DNA of 32,966 nucleotides from Senegalimassilia anaerobia JC110 (GCF_000236865.1 NZ_HE611016.1:388585-421550), one strand, 5' to 3'; shown: positions 1 to 6,605, counted from the stretch's first letter. Program-made: numbers and translations. Notes: generated by a model from the sequence alone, not told the origin.

Positions 1-347
1 TTCACTCTACTAAACAGGGGGGGGCGGTGTCAACCCTTCCCCCACTGAAATTTTGTGTGAACTTAGCAATTCGATGAGTAAATTGCTGTTAGATGCGGTT
101 TACCAGGCGTTTACTACATATTTTGCTTCGTTTGGCTTATTTATAATTGCGCGTCGGGCGCCCCTCACTGTTGGCGCGATTTCTAGGGTTCTTCCCTGTT
201 TGCTTCATGTGAGAGATTTGCGGTTGTGTGATTGTATCGCAAATAGCGAGACCCCCCGTTTCCGCAGTTCAATCGCTGCTGTAATGATGGGGGTCCTTCA
301 TGTTCGAATGAGTATTCGATGTCGAGGGTTTCTTCGCTATTTAGGGC
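1..347. other. AT-richer stretch without a recognisable gene
   Basis: I see no convincing gene here. The one plus-strand reading frame (53-424) has no family resemblance, an odd composition and no ribosome-binding site. The base composition is clearly more AT-rich than the metabolic genes later in the window, in keeping with the degraded accessory region to the right. It may be the upstream region of a gene lying left of the window. Confidence 0.4.
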
Positions 348-473
348 TTATTCCAGCCCTTCGCCACTGTACCTACCAGTTGCCTCGTCGTATCGCAACA
401 CGAGGACACGGCCGTTTTCCATGACATTGCCGTCGATATAGTAGTGCGAGGCGCCGTCGTGCCAGATTCCGCG
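348..473 (-). pseudogene. Possible C-terminal remnant of an unknown protein
   Basis: A short minus-strand frame ending at TAA (348-350) reads like the end of a real protein: it contains GIWHDGASHYYIDGNVMEN, then GRVLVLRYDEATGRY and SGEGLE. GC-ending codons dominate, unlike the flanking DNA. Upstream of about position 473 the frame turns into arginine-rich nonsense, so only some 40 residues survive. I do not recognise the family. It abuts the LysE remnant, which suggests that both were left by the same decay. It could also be a chance frame. Confidence 0.3.
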
Positions 474-501
474 GTGTCGGGAATTTCGCCGCCTCTTTCG
501 C

Positions 502-726
502 TTATAGCTGCACCAAGGTGCTGAGCAATTTTAGGCCGTAGAGAGTGATCACGATACCGCAGATGCGGTTCACTCAGGTGAGGGCGCGTGCGTTGATTTT
601 GCCGCCCAGGCGGTTCGATATGGGGGCCAGGGCGCTGTTGATGACAAACAGGCTCTGCATCCCGATGGGCGCCAGATACGCCAGGCCCAGCGTCAGGCCC
701 TGGATGAACACGGATAGCAAGTCCAC
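502..726 (-). pseudogene. LysE/ArgO-family amino-acid exporter, internally deleted remnant
   Basis: The minus frame starting at GTG (724-726) gives VDLLSVFIQGLTLGLAYLA then PIGMQSLFVINSALA, the typical first membrane helix of LysE/ArgO exporters. It then jumps directly to a piece resembling the last helix, VNRICGIVITLYGLKLL, ending at TAA (502-504). About 75 codons remain, against roughly 200 in the family, so the centre is deleted. There is also an in-frame TGA at 574-576 just before the last helix. The product would be non-functional. Family recognition rests on the N-terminal motif; the C-terminal match is weaker but lies in the same frame. Confidence 0.6.
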
Positions 727-851
727 CGATATCCCTTACCGCCCGAGCAAGGCCTCGGGCATCGCGAGGTGCACGACGCTGCTGATGATAGCGCATGGGG
801 ATGCATGCGGGGGCGGGGGCGGCGGAGGCGAGCCCCACCGCCACGCGGGCG

Positions 852-869
852 CACCTCCGTCCCCTGTTC
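852..869. repeat. Short interspersed repeat, copy 1 (partial)
   Basis: CACCTCCGTCCCCTGTTC occurs here and, with its complete flanks, at 2868-2892 and 5116-5142. This copy has lost the left ATGAACA arm that makes the third copy palindromic. It lies next to a G-rich run also found near the second copy. Confidence 0.5.
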
Positions 870-960
870 ACGAAACGGAGCAAGCAAGGAACGCGAGCAG
901 GCGGGGTGGCGGGAGCAAGGGCGAGCGGGAACGCTGCTTCGTCATCGATTCCGAGCGCCG

Positions 961-1028
961 CTAATCTTCAATGTTTCGGTGTAATGTTCAATGTTTTCTG
1001 AAGATTAGCTATACTAATTGAAGATTAG
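961..1028 (+). promoter_or_regulatory. Promoter with three-box operator for the winged-helix/nucleotidyltransferase pair
   Basis: CTAATCTTCAAT (961-972) and its exact reverse complement ATTGAAGATTAG (1017-1028) frame the promoter, and a third box TGAAGATTAG sits between them (999-1008). A TATACT -10 element (1010-1015) lies between the second and third boxes, with a weak TTCAAT -35 about 17 bp upstream. The third box runs straight into the ribosome-binding site AGGAGG (1027-1032). A protein bound to these boxes would block both RNA polymerase and translation start. That is expected for autoregulation by the winged-helix protein encoded immediately downstream, but binding is inferred. Confidence 0.65.
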
Positions 1029-1037
1029 GAGGTGCTG

Positions 1038-2003
1038 ATGAGCGAGACGATAAAAGCGATCGAGCAGACGTTGTGCTCGAACGTCGATGAAAACGCTTCC
1101 GTGCAGCGTATGAGCGTAAAGCTCAGCGCGTATCTCTCGAGCACATATGACCTTTTCAAAGCCAAGGTTCTGGATAGCAACCTTGTGCTTGCCATGCCCA
1201 CCGACGCAAAGGCCGACCCCGTGAAAAGCATCCAGGGCATGGCGATGCTGGGCAAATCGCTCAACATGCACGCAATGGCATGCTTCCCCTCGCTTTCGCG
1301 CCCGCAACGACGCGAGTTGATCAAGCTGGGTCAGCCCTTCATGACAATTGAGGGCGACTTCTACCTTCCGCAGCTTTCTATTTCGCTAACCAAGAAGAGC
1401 GCCGCTCCGCTTGAGGTAAAGCGATCGTTCAACCCTACGCAGCAGCTTGTGTTCCTCTGCTGCCTTTACTCGGACATGACGCCTATCTCGCAAGCCGACG
1501 TTCAGCGTAAGACGGGGCTCTCTTCGGGAAGCGTCTCGTCGGCGCTGTCCATGTTTGTGGAGCTTGGGCTGCTCGAATGCTCCGTAGGAGGCAAGACCGG
1601 CCGCCGGAAAAGCTACCTGGTCAGCGATGTGGCGCAGTTTTACCGCGGCGGCATCGCGGCCTTCGGAAGCCCTGTGAGGGAGACCGTGATCGCCCCAGCT
1701 TCCGTCGTACGAAACGATTGGCCAGTATCTGGGCTTTCCGCGCTTGCCGAGCTAAGCGACCTGCTTCCCCCCGCCGAGCCTTCCTACGCCATATCGCCGG
1801 CTCAAGCCAGGCTTCTCCCCACGGTTCAAGACGATTCGCTTGAGCGCTGCACGCTGCACGTGCTCAGGTTCGACCCATCCGTTTTCGCGAAGGACGGGCG
1901 CGTCGACCCGCTTACAATGCTGCTTACCATTGACGAGGAGGACGAGCGCATATCCATCGCGCTCCGGCAGGCTTTAGGAGGCTACGCATGGTATCAGGGA
2001 TAG
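1038..2003 (+). CDS. Winged-helix DNA-binding protein, probable antitoxin/regulator of the nucleotidyltransferase
   Basis: The protein has 321 residues. The ATG at 1038 is chosen because it lies 5 nt after a perfect AGGAGG; an in-frame GTG at 1032 overlaps that site. The middle third (roughly residues 130-200) looks like a MarR-type winged helix: SDMTPISQADVQRKTGLSS leads into a recognition helix, followed by LGLLECSVGGKTGRRKSYLV, a typical wing. The C-terminal third is unassigned. Its stop overlaps the next gene by 16 nt, so the two are translationally coupled. With a nucleotidyltransferase partner this resembles AbiE-type toxin-antitoxin pairs, where the winged-helix member represses the operon and neutralises the toxin. 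The exact family is unknown to me and the antitoxin role is inferred from context. Confidence 0.7.
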   Translation: MSETIKAIEQTLCSNVDENASVQRMSVKLSAYLSSTYDLFKAKVLDSNLVLAMPTDAKADPVKSIQGMAMLGKSLNMHAMACFPSLSRPQRRELIKLGQPFMTIEGDFYLPQLSISLTKKSAAPLEVKRSFNPTQQLVFLCCLYSDMTPISQADVQRKTGLSSGSVSSALSMFVELGLLECSVGGKTGRRKSYLVSDVAQFYRGGIAAFGSPVRETVIAPASVVRNDWPVSGLSALAELSDLLPPAEPSYAISPAQARLLPTVQDDSLERCTLHVLRFDPSVFAKDGRVDPLTMLLTIDEEDERISIALRQALGGYAWYQG

Positions 2004-2731
2004 AGACTTTCAAGAACTGGTTTCAGGACTATCCGACCCGCTACGTGATCATAGGCGGCACGGCATGCAACCTGATCTTCGCCGAATACGGAGCACCAGA
2101 GCGAGCGACTCATGACATCGACATGGTAATCGTTGCCGAAGCATTCGACCGCGAGTTCTACAGCAGGTTCGTCGAATTCGTCAAAGCCGGCGGTTACCAG
2201 CACAAGAACAAAGCCGAGAAATACGAGCTTTATCGCTTCGAGAAGCCCCTGGATGCCGCATTCCCACCGAAGATCGAGCTTTTGAGCCGTCGTCCCGAAT
2301 GCCTTGAGGGCATCGAGACGGAGCTGGGGCGATTCCAAACCATTGACGCCAGCAACAGCCTTTCGGCAATTCTTCTCGATGACGAGTATTACAACCTCAT
2401 CGAGGGCGGTATCACCGAGATTAGCGGCCTCCCCGTATTGTCTTTGCACTACCTGCCCGTCTTCAAAATCCACGCCTGGGCGAACTTGTCGAATGACAAG
2501 GCCGCAGGCAAAAGGGTCTCAAGCGACGAGATAGGAAAGCACCGCCGGGATGTTCTGCGGCTCTGCGCCTTATTCGAGCCCGATACGCATATCGATCTTG
2601 CCGACTCCATCAAAGCCGAGATCAAGCGTTTTGTTTCTGAGAAACCGTGGGATGAGAACATGATGAGGAACCTGAAGCTGAAGATCTCAGCCGACGACAT
2701 GGTTGACATCATCAGGTCTGCTTATCTTTAG
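1988..2731 (+). CDS. AbiEii-like/DUF6036-type nucleotidyltransferase, probable toxin
   Basis: The protein has 247 residues. The start ATG lies inside the end of the preceding gene and has its own strong site (TTAGGAGG). It carries the minimal nucleotidyltransferase signature, YVIIGGTACNL followed about 20 residues later by THDIDMVI. These are the GG(T/S) motif and the D-x-D metal ligands of the polymerase-beta-like fold shared with AbiEii/AbiGii toxins and MNT proteins. A later acidic strand (PPKIELLS) may supply the third carboxylate. The region after residue 150 (LPVFKIHAWANL, then KHRRDVLRLCALF) matches the helical tail usual in this family. Toxicity by transfer of nucleotides to RNA is known for relatives and is only inferred here. 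Confidence 0.75.
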   Translation: MVSGIETFKNWFQDYPTRYVIIGGTACNLIFAEYGAPERATHDIDMVIVAEAFDREFYSRFVEFVKAGGYQHKNKAEKYELYRFEKPLDAAFPPKIELLSRRPECLEGIETELGRFQTIDASNSLSAILLDDEYYNLIEGGITEISGLPVLSLHYLPVFKIHAWANLSNDKAAGKRVSSDEIGKHRRDVLRLCALFEPDTHIDLADSIKAEIKRFVSEKPWDENMMRNLKLKISADDMVDIIRSAYL

Positions 2732-3025
2732 AGAACGGGACTTGAAAAGCGAAGTCGGCAAGGGATGCACCGTCCCTTGGCGGCTTTTTGGTAATCCCTC
2801 TTGTGGCGCATGGTCCTTTTGGGTTGTTCGCTGATGTGACCGAGGATAAACTGCACCGCGTGCTCGCATGAACACACCTCCATCCCCTGTTCGTGGCTCA
2901 AAGTAGGCACAGGATGCGGGGGCGGCGGGGCGAGCAAGACGCGGCAGCGGCGAGGCAAGCCCCACCATCCTATTCGTCCGAGCGCTATCAGGAACGCTGC
3001 TTTGCCCGTTGATTCTGGTCGGAGG
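2732..3025. other. Intergenic region with repeat-derived sequence
   Basis: There is no gene. From about 2868 the sequence parallels 840-961 upstream of the first operator, with the same palindrome core, G-rich run, GCAAGCCCCACC-like segment and GGAACGCTGCTT segment. It leads into a second copy of the operator. The nucleotidyltransferase gene has no obvious terminator hairpin. Confidence 0.5.
2868..2892. repeat. Short interspersed palindromic repeat, copy 2
   Basis: ATGAACACACCTCCATCCCC then TGTTC matches the third copy at 5116-5142, with one or two changes in the core and right arm. The ends ATGAACA and TGTTC are the arms of a near-palindrome. The unit resembles REP-type intergenic repeats. 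Confidence 0.5.
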
Positions 3026-3092
3026 TAATCTTCAGTGTTTTGGTGTAATGTTCAATGTTCTTTGAAGATTAGCTATGCAGATTGAAGATTAG
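3026..3092 (+). repeat. Orphan second copy of the toxin-antitoxin operator/promoter
   Basis: This 67-bp block aligns without gaps to 962-1028, with about 60 identical positions by eye. All three AATCTTCA/TGAAGATT boxes are kept at the same spacing. The -10 element has decayed (TATGCA in place of TATACT), and no winged-helix gene follows. It still looks able to bind the regulator. Confidence 0.6.
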
Positions 3093-3106
3093 GGGGTTTC
3101 AGGAAG

Positions 3107-3296
3107 TTTCTGCCAAAAATTTCGCGAGTGCGTGTAAGCGACAGGGCGCTGTTGGGCATCCTAGGCGGAATCTGCGTCCGGGGCGCTGAAATGCCTGATT
3201 GATTGCCTTGATATCAGGATATGTTCGCAATATAAAGCTTCCCTAAACGCCCAACCAGAGCCCCCGAACACACACTCGCGCGTTTTTTGGCAGCAA
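3107..3296. repeat. Possible small element bounded by imperfect inverted repeats
   Basis: The left end 3107-3135 contains CTGCCAAAAA then TTTCGCGAGTG. The right end 3268-3296, read on the other strand, gives TTGCTGCCAAAAAACGCGCG then AGTGTGT. The arms agree over most of 27-29 positions. The 190-bp interior carries no gene. This looks like a small non-autonomous element or dispersed repeat; target-site duplications are not obvious. Confidence 0.4.
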
Positions 3297-3446
3297 ATGG
3301 GACCCACCGCCAGAAAGCAATGATCACCTCGCGCCGTATTTGCGCTACCGATTCGATTCGCGTCTATGCAATTGCTTCTTCTGTCATTAGGGAGTAACAT
3401 ATACGATTCAATAAATGCGGTATTTCGAGTTTGAAAGGAGCCGAAG

Positions 3447-3914
3447 ATGAGGGACATCATTGACGTTGCAGCGTATATTCTTGAAAAAGTTGGCGATGTT
3501 TCGACCATGAAGCTCCAGAAGCTCGCTTATTACAGCCAGGCCTACTGCCTCGTCGATAAACATGAGGCTTTGTTTAGCAACCGCATCGAGGCTTGGGCGA
3601 ATGGCCCAGTAATCCCCGATCTTTTTAAGGCGCATAGGAGAAAGTACGTCGTCAATATCGAGTCCATGGATTTCCGCAGGAAGCCTTGCGATTTGGACCC
3701 AAACGAAAAGGCCGTTATCGACCATGTCGTCAGTGCGATCGGCGCCCTGTCTGGTTCAGAACTCAGCCAATTGAGCCATTCGGAGAAGCCATGGCTTGAC
3801 GCAAGGAAAGATTTAAATCCTGGTGAACGCTCAAATCGTCAGATCACCGATGAGGCAATGCAATCGTATTATTCTTCAATCGATTGCCGCAACAAGGTGT
3901 TTCGGGCAGCCTAG
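3447..3914 (+). CDS. Panacea-domain (SocA-like, DUF4065) antitoxin
   Basis: The protein has 155 residues. It begins MRDIIDVAAYILEKVGDVS, followed by the family hallmark TMKLQKLAYYSQAYCL (residues about 20-35) and AWANGPVIPDLFKAHR, all diagnostic of the Panacea/GepA/SocA domain. An AAAGGAG site precedes the ATG. Panacea proteins are versatile antitoxins that neutralise many different toxins, including small alarmone synthetases. The stop codon is immediately followed by the ATG of a RelA/SpoT-domain gene, the arrangement known for PanA-toxSAS pairs. The role as antitoxin to that neighbour is strongly suggested by family and order. Confidence 0.88.
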   Translation: MRDIIDVAAYILEKVGDVSTMKLQKLAYYSQAYCLVDKHEALFSNRIEAWANGPVIPDLFKAHRRKYVVNIESMDFRRKPCDLDPNEKAVIDHVVSAIGALSGSELSQLSHSEKPWLDARKDLNPGERSNRQITDEAMQSYYSSIDCRNKVFRAA

Positions 3915-4919
3915 ATGATTTCAAAGAGAGAGATTGCACGCTGCGGAGAGCTTCTAGCAAAGGGAGAATGCTCAGAGAATGAGCAACTGAATGCTATTGA
4001 GGCTCTCGAGCTTTGGCGCGGTGCCCATCAATACCCAATGGAGCAGATCGAATCCGAGGTTCGGTCTGCTTCTAGCGATTTGGGCGGCAGTCTGTGTGCA
4101 AGCAGGTTAAAACGACGTGAGACTATTCTGGGCAAGCTGCGTCGACCCAATACCCATTACTCCTTGAGAAACCTTGATGATATTGCAGGGTGCCGATGCA
4201 TCGTGCCCTCGATGGACGATGTCGAAACTGTTGTCGAGCGACTGAGGCTCAAGGACGGCTTTGAGAAGATTAAGGATTATATCGACTCTCCAAAGAAAAC
4301 CGGGTATCGCAGCGTTCATCTATTCCACAAGTGCGACTCTCCCAATTACGGTTATACCAGCCTAAGAGTCGAAGTGCAGGTGAGAACCCAGTGTCAGCAT
4401 GCTTGGGCGACTGCGGTCGAAACATACGATACGTTAAGCGGAACTGGGTTAAAATTCGGCTCAGGCGACGAAGACCCGGCTAAGGCCTTCGCATTACTTT
4501 CCAACATGATAGCGATTCAAGAGGGGTGCCCTCGCGTTCCGAATGTGCCAGCATCCCTCGCAGAGACAAAAGCAGAGTTCCTTAAACTTGAGAAGAAGCT
4601 GCGAATCATTCCAACGTTACGAGGCTTTTGCAAATGCGTCGATGCAGTTGAGGACAAGGCTCTCACGTATAACGCGGGCTATTATCTGCTCGAGTTTGAT
4701 TACGTAGAGCAATTTGTTCATGTGACGCTATACCCCGTAGGAAATGGCGAAATCGCGCAAGAAGAGTATTCGCGAAAAGAGCGCGCAAAATCACCAGAGA
4801 CCGATGTCCTCCTCGTCAAAGCTGACTCGATTGAATCACTGAAGGCGGCATATCCGAATTACTTTTCCGATATAACGTTGTTCTTGGATTTGACCGATCG
4901 GCTCTTGGGATCATCTTAG
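3915..4919 (+). CDS. RelA/SpoT-domain nucleotide pyrophosphokinase, probable toxSAS toxin
   Basis: The protein has 334 residues and starts directly after the stop of the Panacea gene. The synthetase core lies at about residues 45-180: SRLKRRETILGKL (residues 63-75), RNLDDIAGCRCIVP (85-98), the GYRSVHL loop (130-136), and EVQVRTQCQHAWA (153-165) with the conserved Glu, Arg and His. There is no HD hydrolase domain, so it can only synthesise or transfer pyrophosphate. ToxSAS enzymes paired with Panacea make toxic (p)ppApp or pyrophosphorylate tRNA CCA ends; which applies here cannot be told. The C-terminal 130 residues, ending in LKAAYPNYFSDITLFL, recur in longer members of the family. Codon use is more AT-rich than in the metabolic genes, consistent with acquisition. 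Confidence 0.85.
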   Translation: MISKREIARCGELLAKGECSENEQLNAIEALELWRGAHQYPMEQIESEVRSASSDLGGSLCASRLKRRETILGKLRRPNTHYSLRNLDDIAGCRCIVPSMDDVETVVERLRLKDGFEKIKDYIDSPKKTGYRSVHLFHKCDSPNYGYTSLRVEVQVRTQCQHAWATAVETYDTLSGTGLKFGSGDEDPAKAFALLSNMIAIQEGCPRVPNVPASLAETKAEFLKLEKKLRIIPTLRGFCKCVDAVEDKALTYNAGYYLLEFDYVEQFVHVTLYPVGNGEIAQEEYSRKERAKSPETDVLLVKADSIESLKAAYPNYFSDITLFLDLTDRLLGSS

Positions 4920-4944
4920 GAGCAAACGGGACCAACCCCACCGG

Positions 4945-4986
4945 AACGCAGATGCGCCCGCGGAATGCCGCGGGCGCATCTGCGTT
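4945..4986 (+). terminator. Strong hairpin terminator, 19-bp perfect stem
   Basis: A 19-bp perfect GC-rich stem (4945-4963 with 4968-4986) with an AATG loop is followed by TTCG. It closes the Panacea-toxSAS operon. The same stem occurs at 10094-10135 with only the loop changed. Confidence 0.8.
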
Positions 4987-5115
4987 TTCGTTAGGTTGTT
5001 TGCAGATCGACGGACCCGTCACCCCTCGCGGCGGCCCCGCCAGCTCTTATTCGCTCGAAGCTGCTGATGGCAGCGAGCGAGATTGAAGTTGAGGTGAGGG
5101 TGTGGCGATGGCAGG

Positions 5116-5142
5116 ATGAACACACCTCCGTCCCCTGTTCAT
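5116..5142. repeat. Short interspersed palindromic repeat, copy 3 (complete)
   Basis: ATGAACA (5116-5122) and TGTTCAT (5136-5142) form perfect arms around a conserved CACCTCCGTCCCC core. The repeat begins exactly where the abiEii frame is cut off, so it marks or caused that truncation. Confidence 0.55.
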
Positions 5143-5180
5143 TTAGCCATCTCAAGGGATGCGGGCGTCTTGTACGTCAT
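5139..5180 (-). pseudogene. Start of an abiEii toxin gene, truncated after 13 codons
   Basis: The ATG at 5180 overlaps the abiEi stop codon as ATGA, the normal coupling of abiE operons. The reading MTYKTPASLEMAK matches the usual start of AbiEii nucleotidyltransferases (M-x-x-K-T-P-x-S-L-E-M). A stop then follows inside the palindromic repeat at 5116-5142. The rest of the toxin gene is missing. A parallel start (MAHKTPA) is left at the second scar near 7984. Confidence 0.6.
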
Positions 5181-5824
5181 CGTATTGCTCCTTCCGGGAT
5201 TCCTGAATTTGCAAGGAGAGCTTCGAGAAGGGCCGCTCCCTTGACCTTGCCGAATTTGCCGACAAGCATTTCTTCCAGTTTTGCGAAGTTGAAGCCGCCG
5301 CTTGAGGATGCGACATCGCGCAGCGCATCGGCAACGAGCGACGGGTCCTCGCGGTCGAGCATCAGGTCGAACACCGTGCGCTCGGGCCTGGTGATAGGGA
5401 TGCCCCGCTCGAACGAGACGTCCCTTCGGCTCACGTGGCGAACGCTGAACCTGGCGAAAGGACTCCGAGAGTTGATGCGTTTTCCCGAGTAGATTCGGTA
5501 TGGCGAAAGATGCAGGTCGCCCATGCCGTTGAGGTAGGCAGCGCTCGAACCGCCGATACAGACGCCGTCCCATTTAGCCAGCCGCTCGTGCGCGAACAGC
5601 TTCGGGCTAGTGAGCTTCCAGAGGGCGACAAGCTCATCGGCCTCGGTCGATCCCGAGCCCATGAGGCGGTACGCCCCGTGAGCGACACGTTCAAGCAGCC
5701 CAGACGCGCAGGCGTCATGCAGGGCATCGCGGGGGATTCCGAGCCTGCCCGCTTGAGCGGTGGTGAATACGCCCTCGGATTCCGCGAGCTCAAGAATTGC
5801 TGATATGTGATTCCTTTTTACCAT
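5177..5824 (-). CDS. AbiEi-family antitoxin, intact but without its toxin
   Basis: The protein has 215 residues. The N-terminal winged helix (residues about 1-60) contains ILELAESEGVFTTAQAGRLG then IPRDALHDACASGLLERVAHG. The C-terminal part (THDIDM-free, with RPERTVFDLM and GGFNFAKLEEMLVG) is the AbiEi C domain. AbiEi proteins repress their own promoter and neutralise AbiEii in type IV toxin-antitoxin systems. The ATG at 5824 sits at the edge of a 16-bp inverted repeat and about 7 nt after a good -10 element, so the mRNA is probably leaderless. No ribosome-binding site is visible. The downstream toxin survives only as 13 codons. The gene faces away from the abiEii remnant at 6139, which belongs to a different subfamily. 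Confidence 0.85.
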   Translation of the reverse strand: MVKRNHISAILELAESEGVFTTAQAGRLGIPRDALHDACASGLLERVAHGAYRLMGSGSTEADELVALWKLTSPKLFAHERLAKWDGVCIGGSSAAYLNGMGDLHLSPYRIYSGKRINSRSPFARFSVRHVSRRDVSFERGIPITRPERTVFDLMLDREDPSLVADALRDVASSSGGFNFAKLEEMLVGKFGKVKGAALLEALLANSGIPEGAIR

Positions 5825-5861
5825 GTTGCAATTGTAGGTTATTTCCCTACAATTGCAACAT
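5822..5861 (-). promoter_or_regulatory. abiEi promoter covered by a 16-bp inverted-repeat operator
   Basis: On the minus strand, TTGCAA (5858-5853), a 16-bp spacer and TACAAT (5836-5831) form a promoter whose expected start point coincides with the ATG at 5824-5822. A perfect 16-bp inverted repeat (5823-5838 with 5846-5861, 7-bp spacer) covers the -35, the -10 and the first base of the start codon. AbiEi relatives bind inverted repeats in their own promoter, so autorepression is expected; occupancy here is inferred. Confidence 0.65.
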
Positions 5862-5872
5862 TTTTCGTCATC

Positions 5873-5917
5873 CCGCTTGCGTCGCCCGAAGCGTGTTCGG
5901 TCACCGCGCCGGCACCG
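5873..5917. repeat. 45-bp repeat shared with 8102-8146
   Basis: The 45-bp block beginning CCGCTTGCGTCGC and ending GCCGGCACCG occurs here and at 8102-8146 with two differences. In both places it borders abiEi-derived sequence on its left. Its origin is unclear; it may be a piece of the ancestral sulP upstream region. Confidence 0.6.
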
Positions 5918-5929
5918 ACATCCCCTGTG

Positions 5930-6132
5930 GCGGGCTTCCTGATCGCGTTCTTGGGCGGCAGCCGCGCGCAAATCTCCGGACCCACGGCCGCCTTCGCCAC
6001 CATCGTGGCGGGCATCGTGGCCACCGACGGCATGGAAGGCCTGGTTGCGGCCACCATCATCGCCGGCGTGATGCTCGTGCTTATGGGCTTGCTGAAGCTG
6101 GGCACGCTCATCCGTTTTGTGCCCTATACCAT
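5930..6132 (+). pseudogene. 203-bp internal fragment of a SulP permease gene
   Basis: This segment aligns without gaps to 8556-8758 inside the complete sulP-type gene, with about 7 differences by eye. Nearly all are silent; the only clear amino-acid changes are Val to Ala after GGSR and the junction residue at the end. It encodes AGFLIAFLGGSR, QISGPTAAFATIV and onwards to LIRFVPYT. It has neither start nor end of its own and stops 6 bp before the abiEii remnant. The silent differences indicate either a duplication with time to drift or a piece of a related genome's permease. Confidence 0.85.
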
Positions 6133-6138
6133 GACTAA

Positions 6139-6579
6139 ATGTATTTGCATGAAAACGCGGATGACTTCAGGGAGCTCGTGGCGGCAACGTCTGAGCACTT
6201 CGGGCGCGCCGTCTCCTTCATCCTGAAGGACTACTTCGCGGTAGCCATGCTCAAAGAGCTCACTTCAGCCGACCCCGACCTTGTCTTCAAGGGCGGAACC
6301 TGTCTTCCGAAATGCTATGGCATCATCGAGCGCTTCTCGGAAGACGTGGACCTCGGCATCGAGGAGGCGCACGCCACGGAAGGGATGCGCAAGCGGATCA
6401 AGGCTGCCGTCGTCGCCTCGGCAGGTAAACTCGGCTTGGAAATCCCGAACATCGGCAGCACCAGGAGCAGGCGCGAGTACAACCGCTACGAGTTGCCGCT
6501 GCCATCCATCATGCAGTCAGATGAACCAGACATGCTCATCATCGAGACTGCGGTGATGACGCCGGCGTCGCCTGCATAA
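6139..6579 (+). pseudogene. AbiEii/AbiGii nucleotidyltransferase toxin, C-terminally truncated
   Basis: The reading begins MYLHENADDFRELVAATSEH, a typical AbiEii start. It continues with FILKDYFAVAMLKEL and the catalytic signature DLVFKGGTCLPKCYGI then RFSEDVDLGI (residues about 47-75). This is the GG(T/S)-x-x-K and SEDxD core of the nucleotidyltransferase fold. The frame ends after 146 residues, about half the family length, with an unrelated PASPA tail, so the C-terminal half is lost. It is of a different subfamily from the MTYKTPA-type toxin left beside abiEi. The upstream region has been replaced by the sulP fragment. Residual expression and activity are unlikely. Confidence 0.8.
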
Positions 6580-6605
6580 GAAGGACCCGACGCATCGGGC
6601 CCTTC
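6580..6605. terminator. Bidirectional hairpin between abiEii remnant and Abi_2 gene
   Basis: An 11-bp stem with one mismatch (6580-6590 with 6595-6605) and CGCA loop lies between two converging reading frames. The T-runs are short, so it is a modest terminator in either direction. Confidence 0.5.

Noticed and set aside
545-1001. Plus-strand frames around the G-rich repeat region
   Set aside because: They are antisense to the LysE remnant or lie in low-complexity repeat DNA; no ribosome-binding sites or known motifs.
5807-6226. Plus-strand frame of 139 codons covering the sulP fragment
   Set aside because: It begins inside the abiEi start region and runs out of the permease frame at the junction; it is a chance fusion around a gene fragment.
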